Below, piece after piece: positions 36,513-45,179 of a DNA stretch of 64,000 nucleotides. The stretch is from Rahnella woolbedingensis (GTDB lineage: Bacteria > Pseudomonadota > Gammaproteobacteria > Enterobacterales > Enterobacteriaceae). The DNA is taken from NCBI RefSeq assembly GCF_003602095.1, contig NZ_RAHH01000029.1, forward strand, positions 1 through 64,000. Reading direction: 5' to 3'. The position numbers were made by a program, and so were the translations under genes. The notes beneath the pieces are model-generated. The model saw only the letters and a program-made list of their open reading frames with translations, ran no database searches and was not told where the DNA came from. Positions within the stretch are counted from its first letter, which is position 1. Each line of letters starts with the position of its first letter.

Positions 36513-37772
36513 ATGCCACGCGCCCTGAACGACCTGTCTACCGCGCTTAATGCCGCGAATTTACTATCTCTGCCGCAACAATTTGGCTGCCCTGTGTGGG
36601 CGTATGACGCAGAGATTATCAAAGCGCGCATTGCGCAGTTGCGTCAGTTTGACGTCGTCCGTTTTGCACAAAAAGCCTGTTCCAATATTCACATCCTGCG
36701 CCTGATGCGCGAACAGGGCGTGAAGGTCGATTCCGTTTCGCTGGGCGAAATTGAACGTGCGCTGGTCGCCGGTTTTATTCCGGGCCGTGAAGAGAGTGAG
36801 ATTGTGTTTACCGCCGACGTGCTGGATCAGCCAACGCTTGAGCGCGTGACTGCTCTGGATATTCCGGTCAACGCCGGTTCTATCGACATGCTCAGCCAGA
36901 TTGGTCAGCATAAAGCCGGGCATCCGGTGTGGTTGCGCGTGAATCCGGGCTTCGGTCACGGGCACAGCCAGAAAACCAATACCGGCGGCGAAAACAGCAA
37001 ACACGGGATCTGGTATGCCGATTTGCCACAGGCACTGGCGGAAATTGCCCGTTACGGCCTGAAACTGGTCGGCATTCATATGCACATCGGTTCCGGCGTG
37101 GATTACGGCCATCTGGAGCAGGTTTGCGATGCTATGGTGCGTCAGGTGATTGAAACCGGACAAGATATTGATGCGATTTCCGCTGGTGGCGGCCTGTCGA
37201 TTCCGTATCATTTCGAAGAAGAATCCATTGATACCGGCCACTATTTTGGTCTGTGGAACCGTGCGCGTGAGCAAATCGCCGCGCATCTGGGGCATGAGAT
37301 TAAACTGGAAATCGAACCGGGGCGTTTCCTGGTGGCGGAATCCGGCGTGCTGGTGGCGCAGATCCGCGCAGTGAAAGACATGGGCAGCCGTCACTTTGTT
37401 TTGTGCGACGCCGGTTTTAATGACCTGATGCGTCCGGCGATGTACGGCAGCTATCACCATATTTCGCTGTTACCGGCCGATGGTCGTGATGTCAGCGGGC
37501 AGCCGCTGACCGATTCTGTGATTGCCGGTCCTCTGTGCGAATCCGGCGACGTGTTTACACAGCAGGCAGGCGGCGGAGTGGAAACCTTCCCGCTGCCGCC
37601 GGTACAAATTGGCGATTATCTGGTGTTCCATGACACCGGCGCGTACGGCGCATCGATGTCATCCAACTACAACACCCGACCGCTGTTGCCGGAAGTGTTG
37701 TTTGAGAATGGCGTGCCGAGATTGATCCGTCGCAGGCAGACAGTGGAAGAGCTGATCGCTTTAGAACTTTAG
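36513..37772 (+). CDS. lysA: diaminopimelate decarboxylase
   Basis: The 419-residue PLP enzyme converts meso-diaminopimelate to L-lysine and CO2, the last step of lysine synthesis. The PLP lysine is K54 in VVRFAQKACSNIHIL. Other marks are the HMHIGSGVDYG stretch, the EIEPGRF phosphate-binding motif, and the active-site CESGD near residue 345 with DTGAYGASMSSNYN. Length equals the E. coli enzyme (420). Expression should depend on the divergent lysR. Confidence 0.95.
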   Translation: MPRALNDLSTALNAANLLSLPQQFGCPVWAYDAEIIKARIAQLRQFDVVRFAQKACSNIHILRLMREQGVKVDSVSLGEIERALVAGFIPGREESEIVFTADVLDQPTLERVTALDIPVNAGSIDMLSQIGQHKAGHPVWLRVNPGFGHGHSQKTNTGGENSKHGIWYADLPQALAEIARYGLKLVGIHMHIGSGVDYGHLEQVCDAMVRQVIETGQDIDAISAGGGLSIPYHFEEESIDTGHYFGLWNRAREQIAAHLGHEIKLEIEPGRFLVAESGVLVAQIRAVKDMGSRHFVLCDAGFNDLMRPAMYGSYHHISLLPADGRDVSGQPLTDSVIAGPLCESGDVFTQQAGGGVETFPLPPVQIGDYLVFHDTGAYGASMSSNYNTRPLLPEVLFENGVPRLIRRRQTVEELIALEL

Positions 37773-37781
37773 TCCCCCGTC

Positions 37782-37889
37782 ATCCTTCGAGCTGACTCTG
37801 CGTTGGCTGCCTTTCGCGAACCCCGGTCACATACTTGTGTATGCTCCCGGGGATTCACTCAGTTGCCGCCTTGATTCAGCTTGAATGAT
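37782..37889. repeat. 108-bp imperfect palindromic repeat
   Basis: The outer arms ATCCTTCGAGCTGACTC (37782) and GATTCAGCTTGAATGAT (37873-37889) are inverted copies with few mismatches. An inner hairpin pairs CCCCGG...ACATAC with GTATG...CCCGGGG. The size and symmetry are those of dispersed enterobacterial palindromic elements. Only this copy was noticed in the window. It lies just after lysA and may also act as its transcript end. Confidence 0.65.
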
Positions 37890-37908
37890 TTAGGGGGGTG
37901 TGTTGAAT

Positions 37909-38229
37909 TTACTGTTTTTCAAACATCTCTTTTCGCAGTAACACGATCTCTTCGGCCAGATCACGGCACAGCATGGCGGTCATCAGATGATCCTGCGAGT
38001 GCACCATGATCAAATTTACCGGGATTTTGCCCACGCCTTCATCCAGCCCAATCAGTTGTGTCTGCACTTTGTGCGCCACACGCGCCGCGTCGTCCGAGGC
38101 TTTGAGCATCGCGTCGGCCTGTTCCCATTCTTTTTTACGTGCGTGCTGAATGGCCATCATCGCGTTAGATCGTGCTTCTCCGGCGTTGATCAATAACTCC
38201 ATCACCGTTTGTTCCAGATCGAATTCCAT
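37909..38229 (-). CDS. PTS lactose/cellobiose-family EIIA
   Basis: The 106-residue all-helical EIIA has the phosphorylation site IMVHSQDHLMTA (His77, with His81 following). It belongs to the LacF/ChbA family and passes phosphate from HPr to EIIB. The ATG at 38227-38229 has GGAG 6-7 nt upstream; the open frame extends to 38286 but the extra residues are unlike the family. It is divergent from the IIC gene, so the complete permease is encoded on both sides of a shared operator region. Confidence 0.87.
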   Translation of the reverse strand: MEFDLEQTVMELLINAGEARSNAMMAIQHARKKEWEQADAMLKASDDAARVAHKVQTQLIGLDEGVGKIPVNLIMVHSQDHLMTAMLCRDLAEEIVLLRKEMFEKQ

Positions 38230-38243
38230 CGAAAACTCCAAAT

Positions 38244-38253
38244 TGGTATACCA
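38244..38253. promoter_or_regulatory. candidate GntR (UxuR-like) operator 1
   Basis: TGGTATACCA, within AAATTGGTATACCAGAAA, matches the palindrome bound by the UxuR/ExuR group of FadR-type regulators. It lies 15 bp upstream of the EIIA start. Confidence 0.6.
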
Positions 38254-38271
38254 GAAAAGTGTGAATTCATC

Positions 38272-38289
38272 ATATTGGAATTCCAATAT
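38272..38289. promoter_or_regulatory. candidate GntR operator 2, perfect 18-bp palindrome
   Basis: ATATTGGAATTCCAATAT is a perfect palindrome sharing the TTGG/CCAA half-sites with operator 1, 28 bp away. Both lie between the divergent EIIA and EIIC genes. Confidence 0.6.
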
Positions 38290-38507
38290 TCACATGTGAG
38301 AACGCTGTCACAGAAATTAATTCGTATTCCGCTATTTTTTGGCATGCCACATTACGCAAACATCGCCGAAAAGTGGCCGACAGGATAATTAACAGAACCG
38401 GATTCTGACTCAGCTTCGGGCGACACCTTTAATCCTCATTCAATATAAAAAGGTGAAGACGAAACCAACACCTGTGAAGTATAGAAAAAAGAAAATGAGG
38501 TGCTGTC

Positions 38508-39851
38508 ATGTCACTGAAAGACCGTTTTATCGATTCTCTCGGGGGATTCGCCAATACCTTTAATAGCCTCAGATATATTATGGCTATTAAGGCTTCTTTT
38601 ATCACATTAATGCCGGTCATTATCGTGGGGGCATTCTCAGTTTTAATTTCTAATATGGTGATGGATCCGAAAAACGGATTAGCTCACTTTGAAATGTTCT
38701 CCTGGCTGGCGACGCTCAAACCGATCATGAGCAGCATTAACTACGCCACGCTGAGTTTTCTGACCATCGGCGCCGTCTTTTTAATTGGTATTGAACTCGG
38801 GAAAATTAACGGCTCGCGTTCGTTATTTCCGGGCCTGCTGGCGGTGATTTGTTTTATTGCCGTCACGCCGACCACCGTCGATATGATGGTGAACGGCCAG
38901 ATGCAGGAAGTGAAAGATGTGCTGGCCAAACAATTTTCCGATACCAAAAGCCTGTTCCTCGGCATGTTTATTGCCATTCTTGCGGTCGAGATTTATTCCC
39001 GTCTCGAGCGGATAAACGGCCTGCGCATCAAAATGCCGGAAAGCGTGCCGCCTAACGTGTCGGCGTCTTTCTCGGCGCTTATTCCCGCCATTATTACCGT
39101 GGTGATCGTCGCATCATTCGGCTTTGTTTTCCATCGCGTCACCGGCATGTATTTGTACGACGCGGTGTATCAGGTTATTCAGCGTCCGCTGGAGTCGGTG
39201 ATGCAAAGCCTGCCGGGCATCCTGCTGCTGATGTTTGTCGCGCAGCTTTTCTGGGTGATAGGAATTCATGGCAACCAGATGATTAAGCCGATTCGTGAAC
39301 CCCTGCTGCTCGGCGCGATTATGGTCAACATGACCGCGTTTGAGCAGGGCCATGAAGTGCCGAACATCATCACCATGCCGTTCTGGGATGTGTATATGAG
39401 TATCGGCGGTTCCGGCTGCACCATCGGTTTGCTGCTGGCGGTAATGCTTGCCACCCGCCGAAAAGAGATGCGCGAAATCTCCAAACTTTCTCTCGGGCCA
39501 GGCTTTTTCAACATCAATGAACCGGTGATTTTCGGTATGCCGATCATGCTCAACCCGATTCTGGCTATTCCGTTCATCATCACGCCACTGATTACCGGCA
39601 CTATCGGCTATTTTGCAACGAGCCTTGGATTCGCCGGACGCGCCGTGGTGATGGTGCCGTGGACTACGCCGCCGATTATCAACGCCTGGTTATCGACTGC
39701 CGGTTCCATGGGCGCGGTCATCACCCAGCTGGGCTGCATTGTAGTGGCGGTGCTGATTTATCTGCCGTTCGTGAAAGTGGCCGCCCGCCGTGCCGAACAG
39801 GCGCAACTGGAAGCCATGCGACAAAGCCAGAAACAGGCCGTAACGGCGTAA
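38508..39851 (+). CDS. PTS cellobiose/lactose-family EIIC
   Basis: The 447-residue membrane permease of the lactose/cellobiose PTS family has about ten hydrophobic segments and the family motifs PGLLAVICFIAVTPT, FWVIGIHGNQMI and FFNINEPVIFGMPIMLNP (the NEP sugar-binding loop). It resembles E. coli ChbC, which takes up chitobiose and cellobiose. It is the first gene of an operon with a 6-phospho-beta-glucosidase (23-bp gap) and EIIB, so the substrate is probably a beta-glucoside. Confidence 0.88.
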   Translation: MSLKDRFIDSLGGFANTFNSLRYIMAIKASFITLMPVIIVGAFSVLISNMVMDPKNGLAHFEMFSWLATLKPIMSSINYATLSFLTIGAVFLIGIELGKINGSRSLFPGLLAVICFIAVTPTTVDMMVNGQMQEVKDVLAKQFSDTKSLFLGMFIAILAVEIYSRLERINGLRIKMPESVPPNVSASFSALIPAIITVVIVASFGFVFHRVTGMYLYDAVYQVIQRPLESVMQSLPGILLLMFVAQLFWVIGIHGNQMIKPIREPLLLGAIMVNMTAFEQGHEVPNIITMPFWDVYMSIGGSGCTIGLLLAVMLATRRKEMREISKLSLGPGFFNINEPVIFGMPIMLNPILAIPFIITPLITGTIGYFATSLGFAGRAVVMVPWTTPPIINAWLSTAGSMGAVITQLGCIVVAVLIYLPFVKVAARRAEQAQLEAMRQSQKQAVTA

Positions 39852-39874
39852 ACCATTCGGAAAAGAGGGACGTT

Positions 39875-41311
39875 ATGAGCAAGGTTTCAATCGCCATTCC
39901 TGACGGATTCATTCTCGGCGCTGCGGCTTCTGCGTGGCAGACCGAAGGCTGGAGCGGCAAAAAAGACGGGCAGGATTCGTATCTGGATCTCTGGTACAAA
40001 AACAACCGCCACGTCTGGCACAACGGCTACGGCCCGGCGAAGGCCACCGATTTCATCAACCGCTATAAAGAAGATGTGGCGCTGATGAAAGCCAGCGGGC
40101 TGACGCATTACCGCACGTCGGTTAACTGGTCGCGCTTTTTCACCGACTACGAACTGGGTACGGTGGATGAAGAATATGCGGCGCACATTGATGACTATCT
40201 GGATGAGATGAAACGCAACGGCATCGAACCGATGCTGTGCCTGGAACATTACGAATTACCGGCATTCCTGATCGAAAAATACGATGGCTGGAGCTCGAAA
40301 AAAGTCGTCGAACTGTTCGTGCTGTACGCGGAAAAAGTTTTCGAACGTTTTGCCGGAAAAGTCAGCCGCTGGTTTACTTTTAACGAACCGGTGGTGGTAC
40401 AAACCCGGGTCTATCTGGATGCGATCCGCTGGCCGTTCGAGCAAAACACCGCGAAATGGATGCAGTGGAATCATCACAAAGTGCTGGCAACCGCCAGAGT
40501 CGTCGAGCTGTTTTATCGCAAAGGCTATAACACTTCAGGCACCGTCGGGGTGATTTTAAATCCGGAAGTGACTTACGCCCGTTCATCGGCAGCGCATGAC
40601 CAAAAGGCGGCACATTTATACGATTTATTTTATAACCGCGTATTTCTGGATCCGATGATTAAAGGGGAATATCCGCAGGAGTTGCTGGAATTACTCGAAA
40701 AGCACGGCGTGCATTTCGATTATTCAGCATCCGAACTGGCGGTTATCCGCAATAACACCGTAGATGAAGTGGGCATTAACCTATATTACCCGCACCGCGT
40801 GAAAGCGCCGTCCCGCGAGTGGAATAAGGAGACGCCGTTCCATCCGGCGTATTACTACGAACATTTCGAACTGCCCGGACGCCGGATGAATAAATCGCGT
40901 GGCTGGGAAATCTATCCAAAAATTGTTTATGACATGGCGATGCGCATCAAAACGGAATACGGAAATATTTCGTGGTTTGTGGCGGAAAACGGCATGGGTA
41001 TCGAAAATGAAGGCCAGTTCCGCGATGCCCAAAGCGGGGAAATTCAGGACGACTATCGTATTGAATTTGTTGCCGAGCATCTTTACTGGACATTAAAGGC
41101 GCGGGAAGACGGCGCAAATTGTCAGGGATATATGCTCTGGGCCTTTACCGATAATGTGTCGCCGATGAACGCCTTTAAAAACCGTTACGGGCTGATTGAG
41201 ATTGATCTTGATAACAACCGTGATCGCCGTCAGAAGAAATCATCGCACTGGTTTAAATCCCTCAGTGAACATGGTGTCTTGTCTTTAACGCTCGATGACC
41301 AGGAAAAATAA
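39875..41311 (+). CDS. GH1 6-phospho-beta-glucosidase
   Basis: The 478-residue glycoside hydrolase family 1 enzyme has the acid/base glutamate in WFTFNEP (Glu171) and nucleophile in FVAENGMG (Glu371). The N-terminal FILGAAASAWQTEG is the usual GH1 opening. It should hydrolyse the phosphorylated beta-glucoside made by the surrounding PTS, releasing glucose 6-phosphate. The frame is open far upstream inside the IIC gene (from 39659), but the ATG at 39875 follows a GAGGGA ribosome site and matches the family start. EIIB follows after 14 bp. Confidence 0.9.
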   Translation: MSKVSIAIPDGFILGAAASAWQTEGWSGKKDGQDSYLDLWYKNNRHVWHNGYGPAKATDFINRYKEDVALMKASGLTHYRTSVNWSRFFTDYELGTVDEEYAAHIDDYLDEMKRNGIEPMLCLEHYELPAFLIEKYDGWSSKKVVELFVLYAEKVFERFAGKVSRWFTFNEPVVVQTRVYLDAIRWPFEQNTAKWMQWNHHKVLATARVVELFYRKGYNTSGTVGVILNPEVTYARSSAAHDQKAAHLYDLFYNRVFLDPMIKGEYPQELLELLEKHGVHFDYSASELAVIRNNTVDEVGINLYYPHRVKAPSREWNKETPFHPAYYYEHFELPGRRMNKSRGWEIYPKIVYDMAMRIKTEYGNISWFVAENGMGIENEGQFRDAQSGEIQDDYRIEFVAEHLYWTLKAREDGANCQGYMLWAFTDNVSPMNAFKNRYGLIEIDLDNNRDRRQKKSSHWFKSLSEHGVLSLTLDDQEK

Positions 41312-41325
41312 CCTAAGGAAACACT

Positions 41326-41643
41326 ATGAAACGACTCGTTTTAGCCTGTTCGGCAGGGATGTCCACGTCACTGGTGGTCACCAAAATGGAAAAAGAAGCT
41401 GCCGCGCGCGGTTTGGAATTTAAGATTTACGCCATTCCGGAAAACAATCTGCGCGACGAACTCGATGCCTATGGCCGCGACATTGTCGCTGTGCTGCTCG
41501 GGCCGCAGGTGCGCTTTAAACTGGCAGAAAACAAAAAGTTAACCGATGAGCACGGGATCCCGATCGCGGTCATAGACATGATGGCCTATGGAACTTTAAA
41601 CGGCGCAAAAGTGCTGGATCAGGCGTTATCTCTGATACAGTAA
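41326..41643 (+). CDS. PTS lactose/cellobiose-family EIIB
   Basis: The 105-residue EIIB begins MKRLVLACSAGMSTSLVV, with the phosphocysteine at C8 and the P-loop-like phosphate-binding turn CSAGMSTS of the ChbB/CelA family. It carries phosphate from EIIA to the sugar bound by EIIC. It sits between the glucosidase and the regulator in one transcript. Confidence 0.92.
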   Translation: MKRLVLACSAGMSTSLVVTKMEKEAAARGLEFKIYAIPENNLRDELDAYGRDIVAVLLGPQVRFKLAENKKLTDEHGIPIAVIDMMAYGTLNGAKVLDQALSLIQ

Positions 41644-41680
41644 CATCCGGTCTTTATGTTTTATGCATCAGGGTGATTGT

Positions 41681-42454
41681 GTGGAAAAAGGTGTGGCTTC
41701 GCAGGACAGAAAACAGTATCAGGAAATCGGGCACGACCTGCGTGAGCAAATCAAGCAAGGGCATTTCGCCGTGGGATCCCGCCTGCCGCCAGAACGAAAT
41801 ATGGCGGAAACCTACGGTGTCAGCCGGACGATTGTGCGCGAAGCCTTACTGATGCTGGAACTCGAAGGCACGGTGGATATCCGTCAGGGTTCCGGCGTGT
41901 ACGTGATCCGCATTCCTTCTCAGGAAGAAGGCCAGGACGAACTGATGTACCAGGGGCAAATTGGCCCCTTTGAAATCTTACAGGCGCGGCAGTTGCTCGA
42001 AAGTAATATCGCCGCGTTTGCCGCCAAAATGGCCACCAAAGCCGATATCGAAAACCTGCGCCGCACGCTGGAGCAGGAACAAATCGCCATCGTCGCCAAC
42101 GATGAAAGCGGTGATAACGACAAGCTGTTTCACCTGCTGATTGCCGGTGCCACGCAAAACCAGATGCTGCTCGACTCGGTGAAAAACATCTGGATGCATC
42201 GCGATTCCAGCCCTTTGTGGAAACAGTTACACAGTCATATCGCCACGCGCGGTTACCGTCTGAAATGGCTGGCGGATCATCAGAATATTTTGGCCGCACT
42301 GCGCCGCCGCGACGTGATGGGGTCTTATCAGGCGATGTGGCAGCACATGGAAAACGTCAAAAATACGCTGATGGAACTGTCCGATGTCGATGCGCCGGAA
42401 TTTGACGGCTATCTGTTTGAGTCTGTGCCGATTTTTCAGGGCAAAATGGTCTGA
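41681..42454 (+). CDS. FadR-type (FCD) GntR regulator of the beta-glucoside operon
   Basis: The GntR winged helix (GHDLREQIKQGHFAVGSRLPPE, YGVSRTIVREALLMLELEG, RQGSGVYVI) is followed by an FCD all-helical effector domain. The protein resembles E. coli UxuR/ExuR. GTG at 41681 is preferred because AGGGTG lies just upstream; an ATG at 41663 would add six residues but has no ribosome site. As last regulator of the operon it probably binds the two palindromes at 38244-38289, which fit the UxuR-type consensus. Confidence 0.82.
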   Translation: MEKGVASQDRKQYQEIGHDLREQIKQGHFAVGSRLPPERNMAETYGVSRTIVREALLMLELEGTVDIRQGSGVYVIRIPSQEEGQDELMYQGQIGPFEILQARQLLESNIAAFAAKMATKADIENLRRTLEQEQIAIVANDESGDNDKLFHLLIAGATQNQMLLDSVKNIWMHRDSSPLWKQLHSHIATRGYRLKWLADHQNILAALRRRDVMGSYQAMWQHMENVKNTLMELSDVDAPEFDGYLFESVPIFQGKMV

Positions 42455-42459
42455 GTCGG

Positions 42460-42909
42460 ATGCAAATCATTAATCTCACTGAAAGACCGGAATTTGCTGA
42501 AGCCGTGACAGACTGGCAATGGCAGGCGTTCGGCAGCGAAAACAGCCGCGAGTTTTTTTCAAGCGTAGTGAAAAGCTGTCTGACTGGCGCGGATTTGCCG
42601 CAAACCTTTATCGCGCTGGATGGTGAGAGATTAGCGGGCACGGTGGGATTGTGGCGCTGTGACCTGATCAGCCGTCAGGATCTTACGCCTTGGCTGGCGG
42701 CATTATACGTGGATGAACCGTATCGTTCGCGCGGGCTGGGGCAGCAGTTGCAGAAATTTGTGCTGGAACACAGCCGCCGCAGCGGCTTTCGTGAACTTTA
42801 TCTGTACGCCGGATTCACCGGCTATTACGAACGTTTTGGCTGGAAATACATCGGCGACGCGCTGGATTATCCGGACAAGCCGGTGCGCTTATATCACCAG
42901 TCGCTTTAA
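42460..42909 (+). CDS. GNAT-family N-acetyltransferase
   Basis: The 149-residue GNAT fold has the acetyl-CoA pyrophosphate loop RSRGLGQQL (R/Q-x-x-G-x-G/A) after the beta-strand LAALYVDEPY, and ends with FYERFGWKYIG-like residues (YYERFGWKYIG). It starts 5 bp after the GntR stop, so it is co-transcribed with the PTS operon. Its 3' end overlaps the convergent galR end by 4 bp. Substrate not predictable. Confidence 0.82.
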   Translation: MQIINLTERPEFAEAVTDWQWQAFGSENSREFFSSVVKSCLTGADLPQTFIALDGERLAGTVGLWRCDLISRQDLTPWLAALYVDEPYRSRGLGQQLQKFVLEHSRRSGFRELYLYAGFTGYYERFGWKYIGDALDYPDKPVRLYHQSL

Positions 42910-43913
42910 GTGTTTGACGGGCTGCTCACCGAATGACGGCGCACCAGCGTCGGGCTGAACATGTGCGTGGTTTCCGGCAGCGGCTGACCGTTTGCCAGCG
43001 CTAACGCCAGTTGCGCGGCCTGATTCGCCATCGCCACCACCGGATAACGTACCGTGGTCAGACGCGGGCGCAGGTAACGCGAAATCAGCACATCATCAAA
43101 ACCAATCAGCGAAATTTCACCCGGCACATCAATGCTGTTATCGCTTAAAACCGATAATGCACCGGCGGCCATCGGATCGTTATAGCAGGTCACCGCCGTA
43201 AATCCTTTACCCAATCCGAGTAAATCCGCCATGGCTTTTTCGCCACCGATTTCATCGGGCTCCGCGTAAGCAATCAGTTTGTCATCGACAGGAATATTGT
43301 GTTCCGTGAGCGCATCGATATAACCCTGCAAACGGTCGCTGGCGTCGGAAATGCCGTGATTGGAACATAAAATCGCAATGCGCTGATGTCCGGCCTGAAT
43401 CAGATGGCGGGTCGCCAGCCAGGAACCATAGCGGTCATCGAGGGCCACACAACGCTTTTCGAAGCCCGGCAATGTGCGGTTAATCAGCACCATGCCGGGG
43501 ATTTGTTGCATCAGGCTGGTCAGCTCATCTTCTGGCAGCATTTTGGCGTGCACCACTAACGCCGCGCAGCGGTGGCGGATTAACTGCTCAATGGCCTGAC
43601 GCTCTTTCTCAACGTTATGGTAGCCGTTGCCAATCAGCAGGAAGTTACCGGTCGCATACGCCACCTGTTCAACGGCTTTAACCATCGCGCCGAAAAACGG
43701 ATCAGAAACGTCGGCCACGATCAGCCCCAGCGTTTCGGTCGCCTGCTGGGCGAGTGCGCGGGCGTTGGCATTCGGATGATATTGCAGATGTTGCATAGCG
43801 TTCTGTACGGCTTCCCGCGAGCTGTCGCTGGCTTTCGGGGAATGGTTTATCACGCGTGAAACGGTCGCAACCGATACGCCTGCCAGTTTTGCTACATCCT
43901 TAATCGTCGCCAT
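42906..43913 (-). CDS. galR: galactose regulon repressor GalR
   Basis: The 335-residue LacI-family repressor has an N-terminus MATIKDVAKLAGVSVATVSR and long stretches equal to E. coli GalR (SDPFFGAMVKAVEQVAYATG, ERQAIEQLIRHRCAALVVHA, VPGEISLIGFDDVLISRYL). It binds galactose and represses the gal operon, mgl and galP. A near-consensus gal operator lies just upstream, implying autoregulation. In E. coli it is next to lysA; here 5 kb of PTS genes intervene. Confidence 0.93.
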   Translation of the reverse strand: MATIKDVAKLAGVSVATVSRVINHSPKASDSSREAVQNAMQHLQYHPNANARALAQQATETLGLIVADVSDPFFGAMVKAVEQVAYATGNFLLIGNGYHNVEKERQAIEQLIRHRCAALVVHAKMLPEDELTSLMQQIPGMVLINRTLPGFEKRCVALDDRYGSWLATRHLIQAGHQRIAILCSNHGISDASDRLQGYIDALTEHNIPVDDKLIAYAEPDEIGGEKAMADLLGLGKGFTAVTCYNDPMAAGALSVLSDNSIDVPGEISLIGFDDVLISRYLRPRLTTVRYPVVAMANQAAQLALALANGQPLPETTHMFSPTLVRRHSVSSPSNT

Positions 43914-43933
43914 AACACTTCCGTTTTTCGTGA

Positions 43934-43949
43934 GGGTAATCGTTTACAC
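43934..43949. promoter_or_regulatory. gal operator upstream of galR
   Basis: Read on the minus strand, GTGTAAACGATTACCC matches the GalR/GalS consensus GTGKAANCGNTTNCAC except for the penultimate base. It lies 21 bp upstream of galR. Confidence 0.75.
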
Positions 43950-44017
43950 CGCCAGTTTTGCGGAAAAGACCGGTGGCTGCAAGGATGACGATCGCAACTT
44001 TGGGATGTAAGAAGGAA

Positions 44018-44980
44018 TTAACCTTTTACTTCCTCCTTAATCCACTGCATAAAATCATCGATAAACACTCTTGTCTTAAGTGGCAGCAGTTTATTTGGCA
44101 GGGTGATTGCGTAGATGTTGCGCGGCAGGGGGTTCTCCACTTGCCATTCAGGTAACACGCGTTGCAATTTACCCTTAGCGATATAGCGGTTGGCTATGAA
44201 AGTGGGGATCAGCGCAATGCCGACACCCTGCAGGATGGCATCAATCATGGCGTCGCTGTTATTGATCATCAGCCGTGGAACCAGCGTCACCGTCTCCATT
44301 ATTTCATTGTGCCAAAAACGCCAGGCACCGCGAAATTGCCGTTCATCGGGGAAAAAAATGTTGTGTTTGATGAGTGCCGCCGGAAAATCCGGCAGCACCT
44401 GGTCGTAATCCGCAGCACACACCAATACGTAATCGACAGGCATCAGGGCGCGGGCCACCATACTCTCCGGTGGGCTTTCGGTTACGCGCAACGCCAGATC
44501 GTAGACGTCCTGCGTCAAATTAGTGACCTGGTCGGTCAGCGACAATTCGACGTTTATTTCAGGATAGCGGCGTAAAAATGCGGGCAGAAAAGGGGTGAGC
44601 AGGATCTTACCCAGTGTATTAGGCGCGGTGATCCGCAAAATACCCTGAGGGGTATCGCTGAAGCTCTCCGCACGGGAGAAAAGTGTCTGCGTCGCGGAGA
44701 GTACCGTCAGCGCCTGCTGGTAAATTTCCAGTCCGACCTCGGTAGGAGTGACAGAGCGGGTCGAGCGCGTAAATAACACCACATTGAGGCGTTTCTCCAG
44801 CCGGTCAATCATCCTGCTCACCGAAGAGGGTGCCAGCGAAGTCTCCCGTCCTGCCGAAGAAAAACTTCCTTTTTCAACCACCTGGATAAGAACGGACAAA
44901 CTGGGAAGAAGTTCGGCTAACTCATTTGTGCTTTTCACGCATAGCTCATTTGTTTCTGGGATATCTATCCAAATTATCAT
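44018..44980 (-). CDS. LysR-family regulator
   Basis: The 320-residue LTTR has an HTH (LIQVVEKGSFSSAGRETSLAPSSVSRMI, written in parts: SFSSAGRET, APSSVSRMI) followed by a ligand domain with GILRITAPNTLGK as in the CrgA group. The N-terminal 15-25 residues are longer than usual, and a GTG about 15 codons in could be the true start. Divergent from the MFS gene at 45180, which it probably controls. It lies in a block inserted between galR and the omr RNA gene. Confidence 0.82.
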   Translation of the reverse strand: MIIWIDIPETNELCVKSTNELAELLPSLSVLIQVVEKGSFSSAGRETSLAPSSVSRMIDRLEKRLNVVLFTRSTRSVTPTEVGLEIYQQALTVLSATQTLFSRAESFSDTPQGILRITAPNTLGKILLTPFLPAFLRRYPEINVELSLTDQVTNLTQDVYDLALRVTESPPESMVARALMPVDYVLVCAADYDQVLPDFPAALIKHNIFFPDERQFRGAWRFWHNEIMETVTLVPRLMINNSDAMIDAILQGVGIALIPTFIANRYIAKGKLQRVLPEWQVENPLPRNIYAITLPNKLLPLKTRVFIDDFMQWIKEEVKG

Positions 44981-45127
44981 CAGACCGTATGATGTTCAAC
45001 GAGGCAATCTCTGATGAGAATCAGCCATAATAGTCAATTTATTGAATGATTTAGCACTGTTAAACCCCTCGGTTATTGAAGGGTTACGACCGCCCGCAGT
45101 TTACCCTGCGTCAGATCTGGTATCACC

Positions 45128-45152
45128 TGAGCCACCTCACTGGTGGTGGCTC
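45128..45152 (+). promoter_or_regulatory. hairpin in the leader of the MFS gene
   Basis: GAGCCACC and GGTGGTGGCTC form a stem of about 8 bp with a small loop, 28 bp before the start codon and without a T-run. It could affect translation or mRNA stability; no known riboswitch class is recognised. Confidence 0.4.
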
Positions 45153-45179
45153 CTGAAATCCTTTAAGGAAAGCAATGAA

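Noticed and set aside
38290..38315. CRP site (TGTGA...TCACA) in the PTS divergent promoter
   Set aside because: The two halves are separated by 8 rather than 6 bases, so it does not meet the CRP spacing.
39659..39874. N-terminal extension of the GH1 glucosidase
   Set aside because: It overlaps the EIIC reading frame, while the ATG at 39875 has its own ribosome site and gives the normal GH1 N-terminus.
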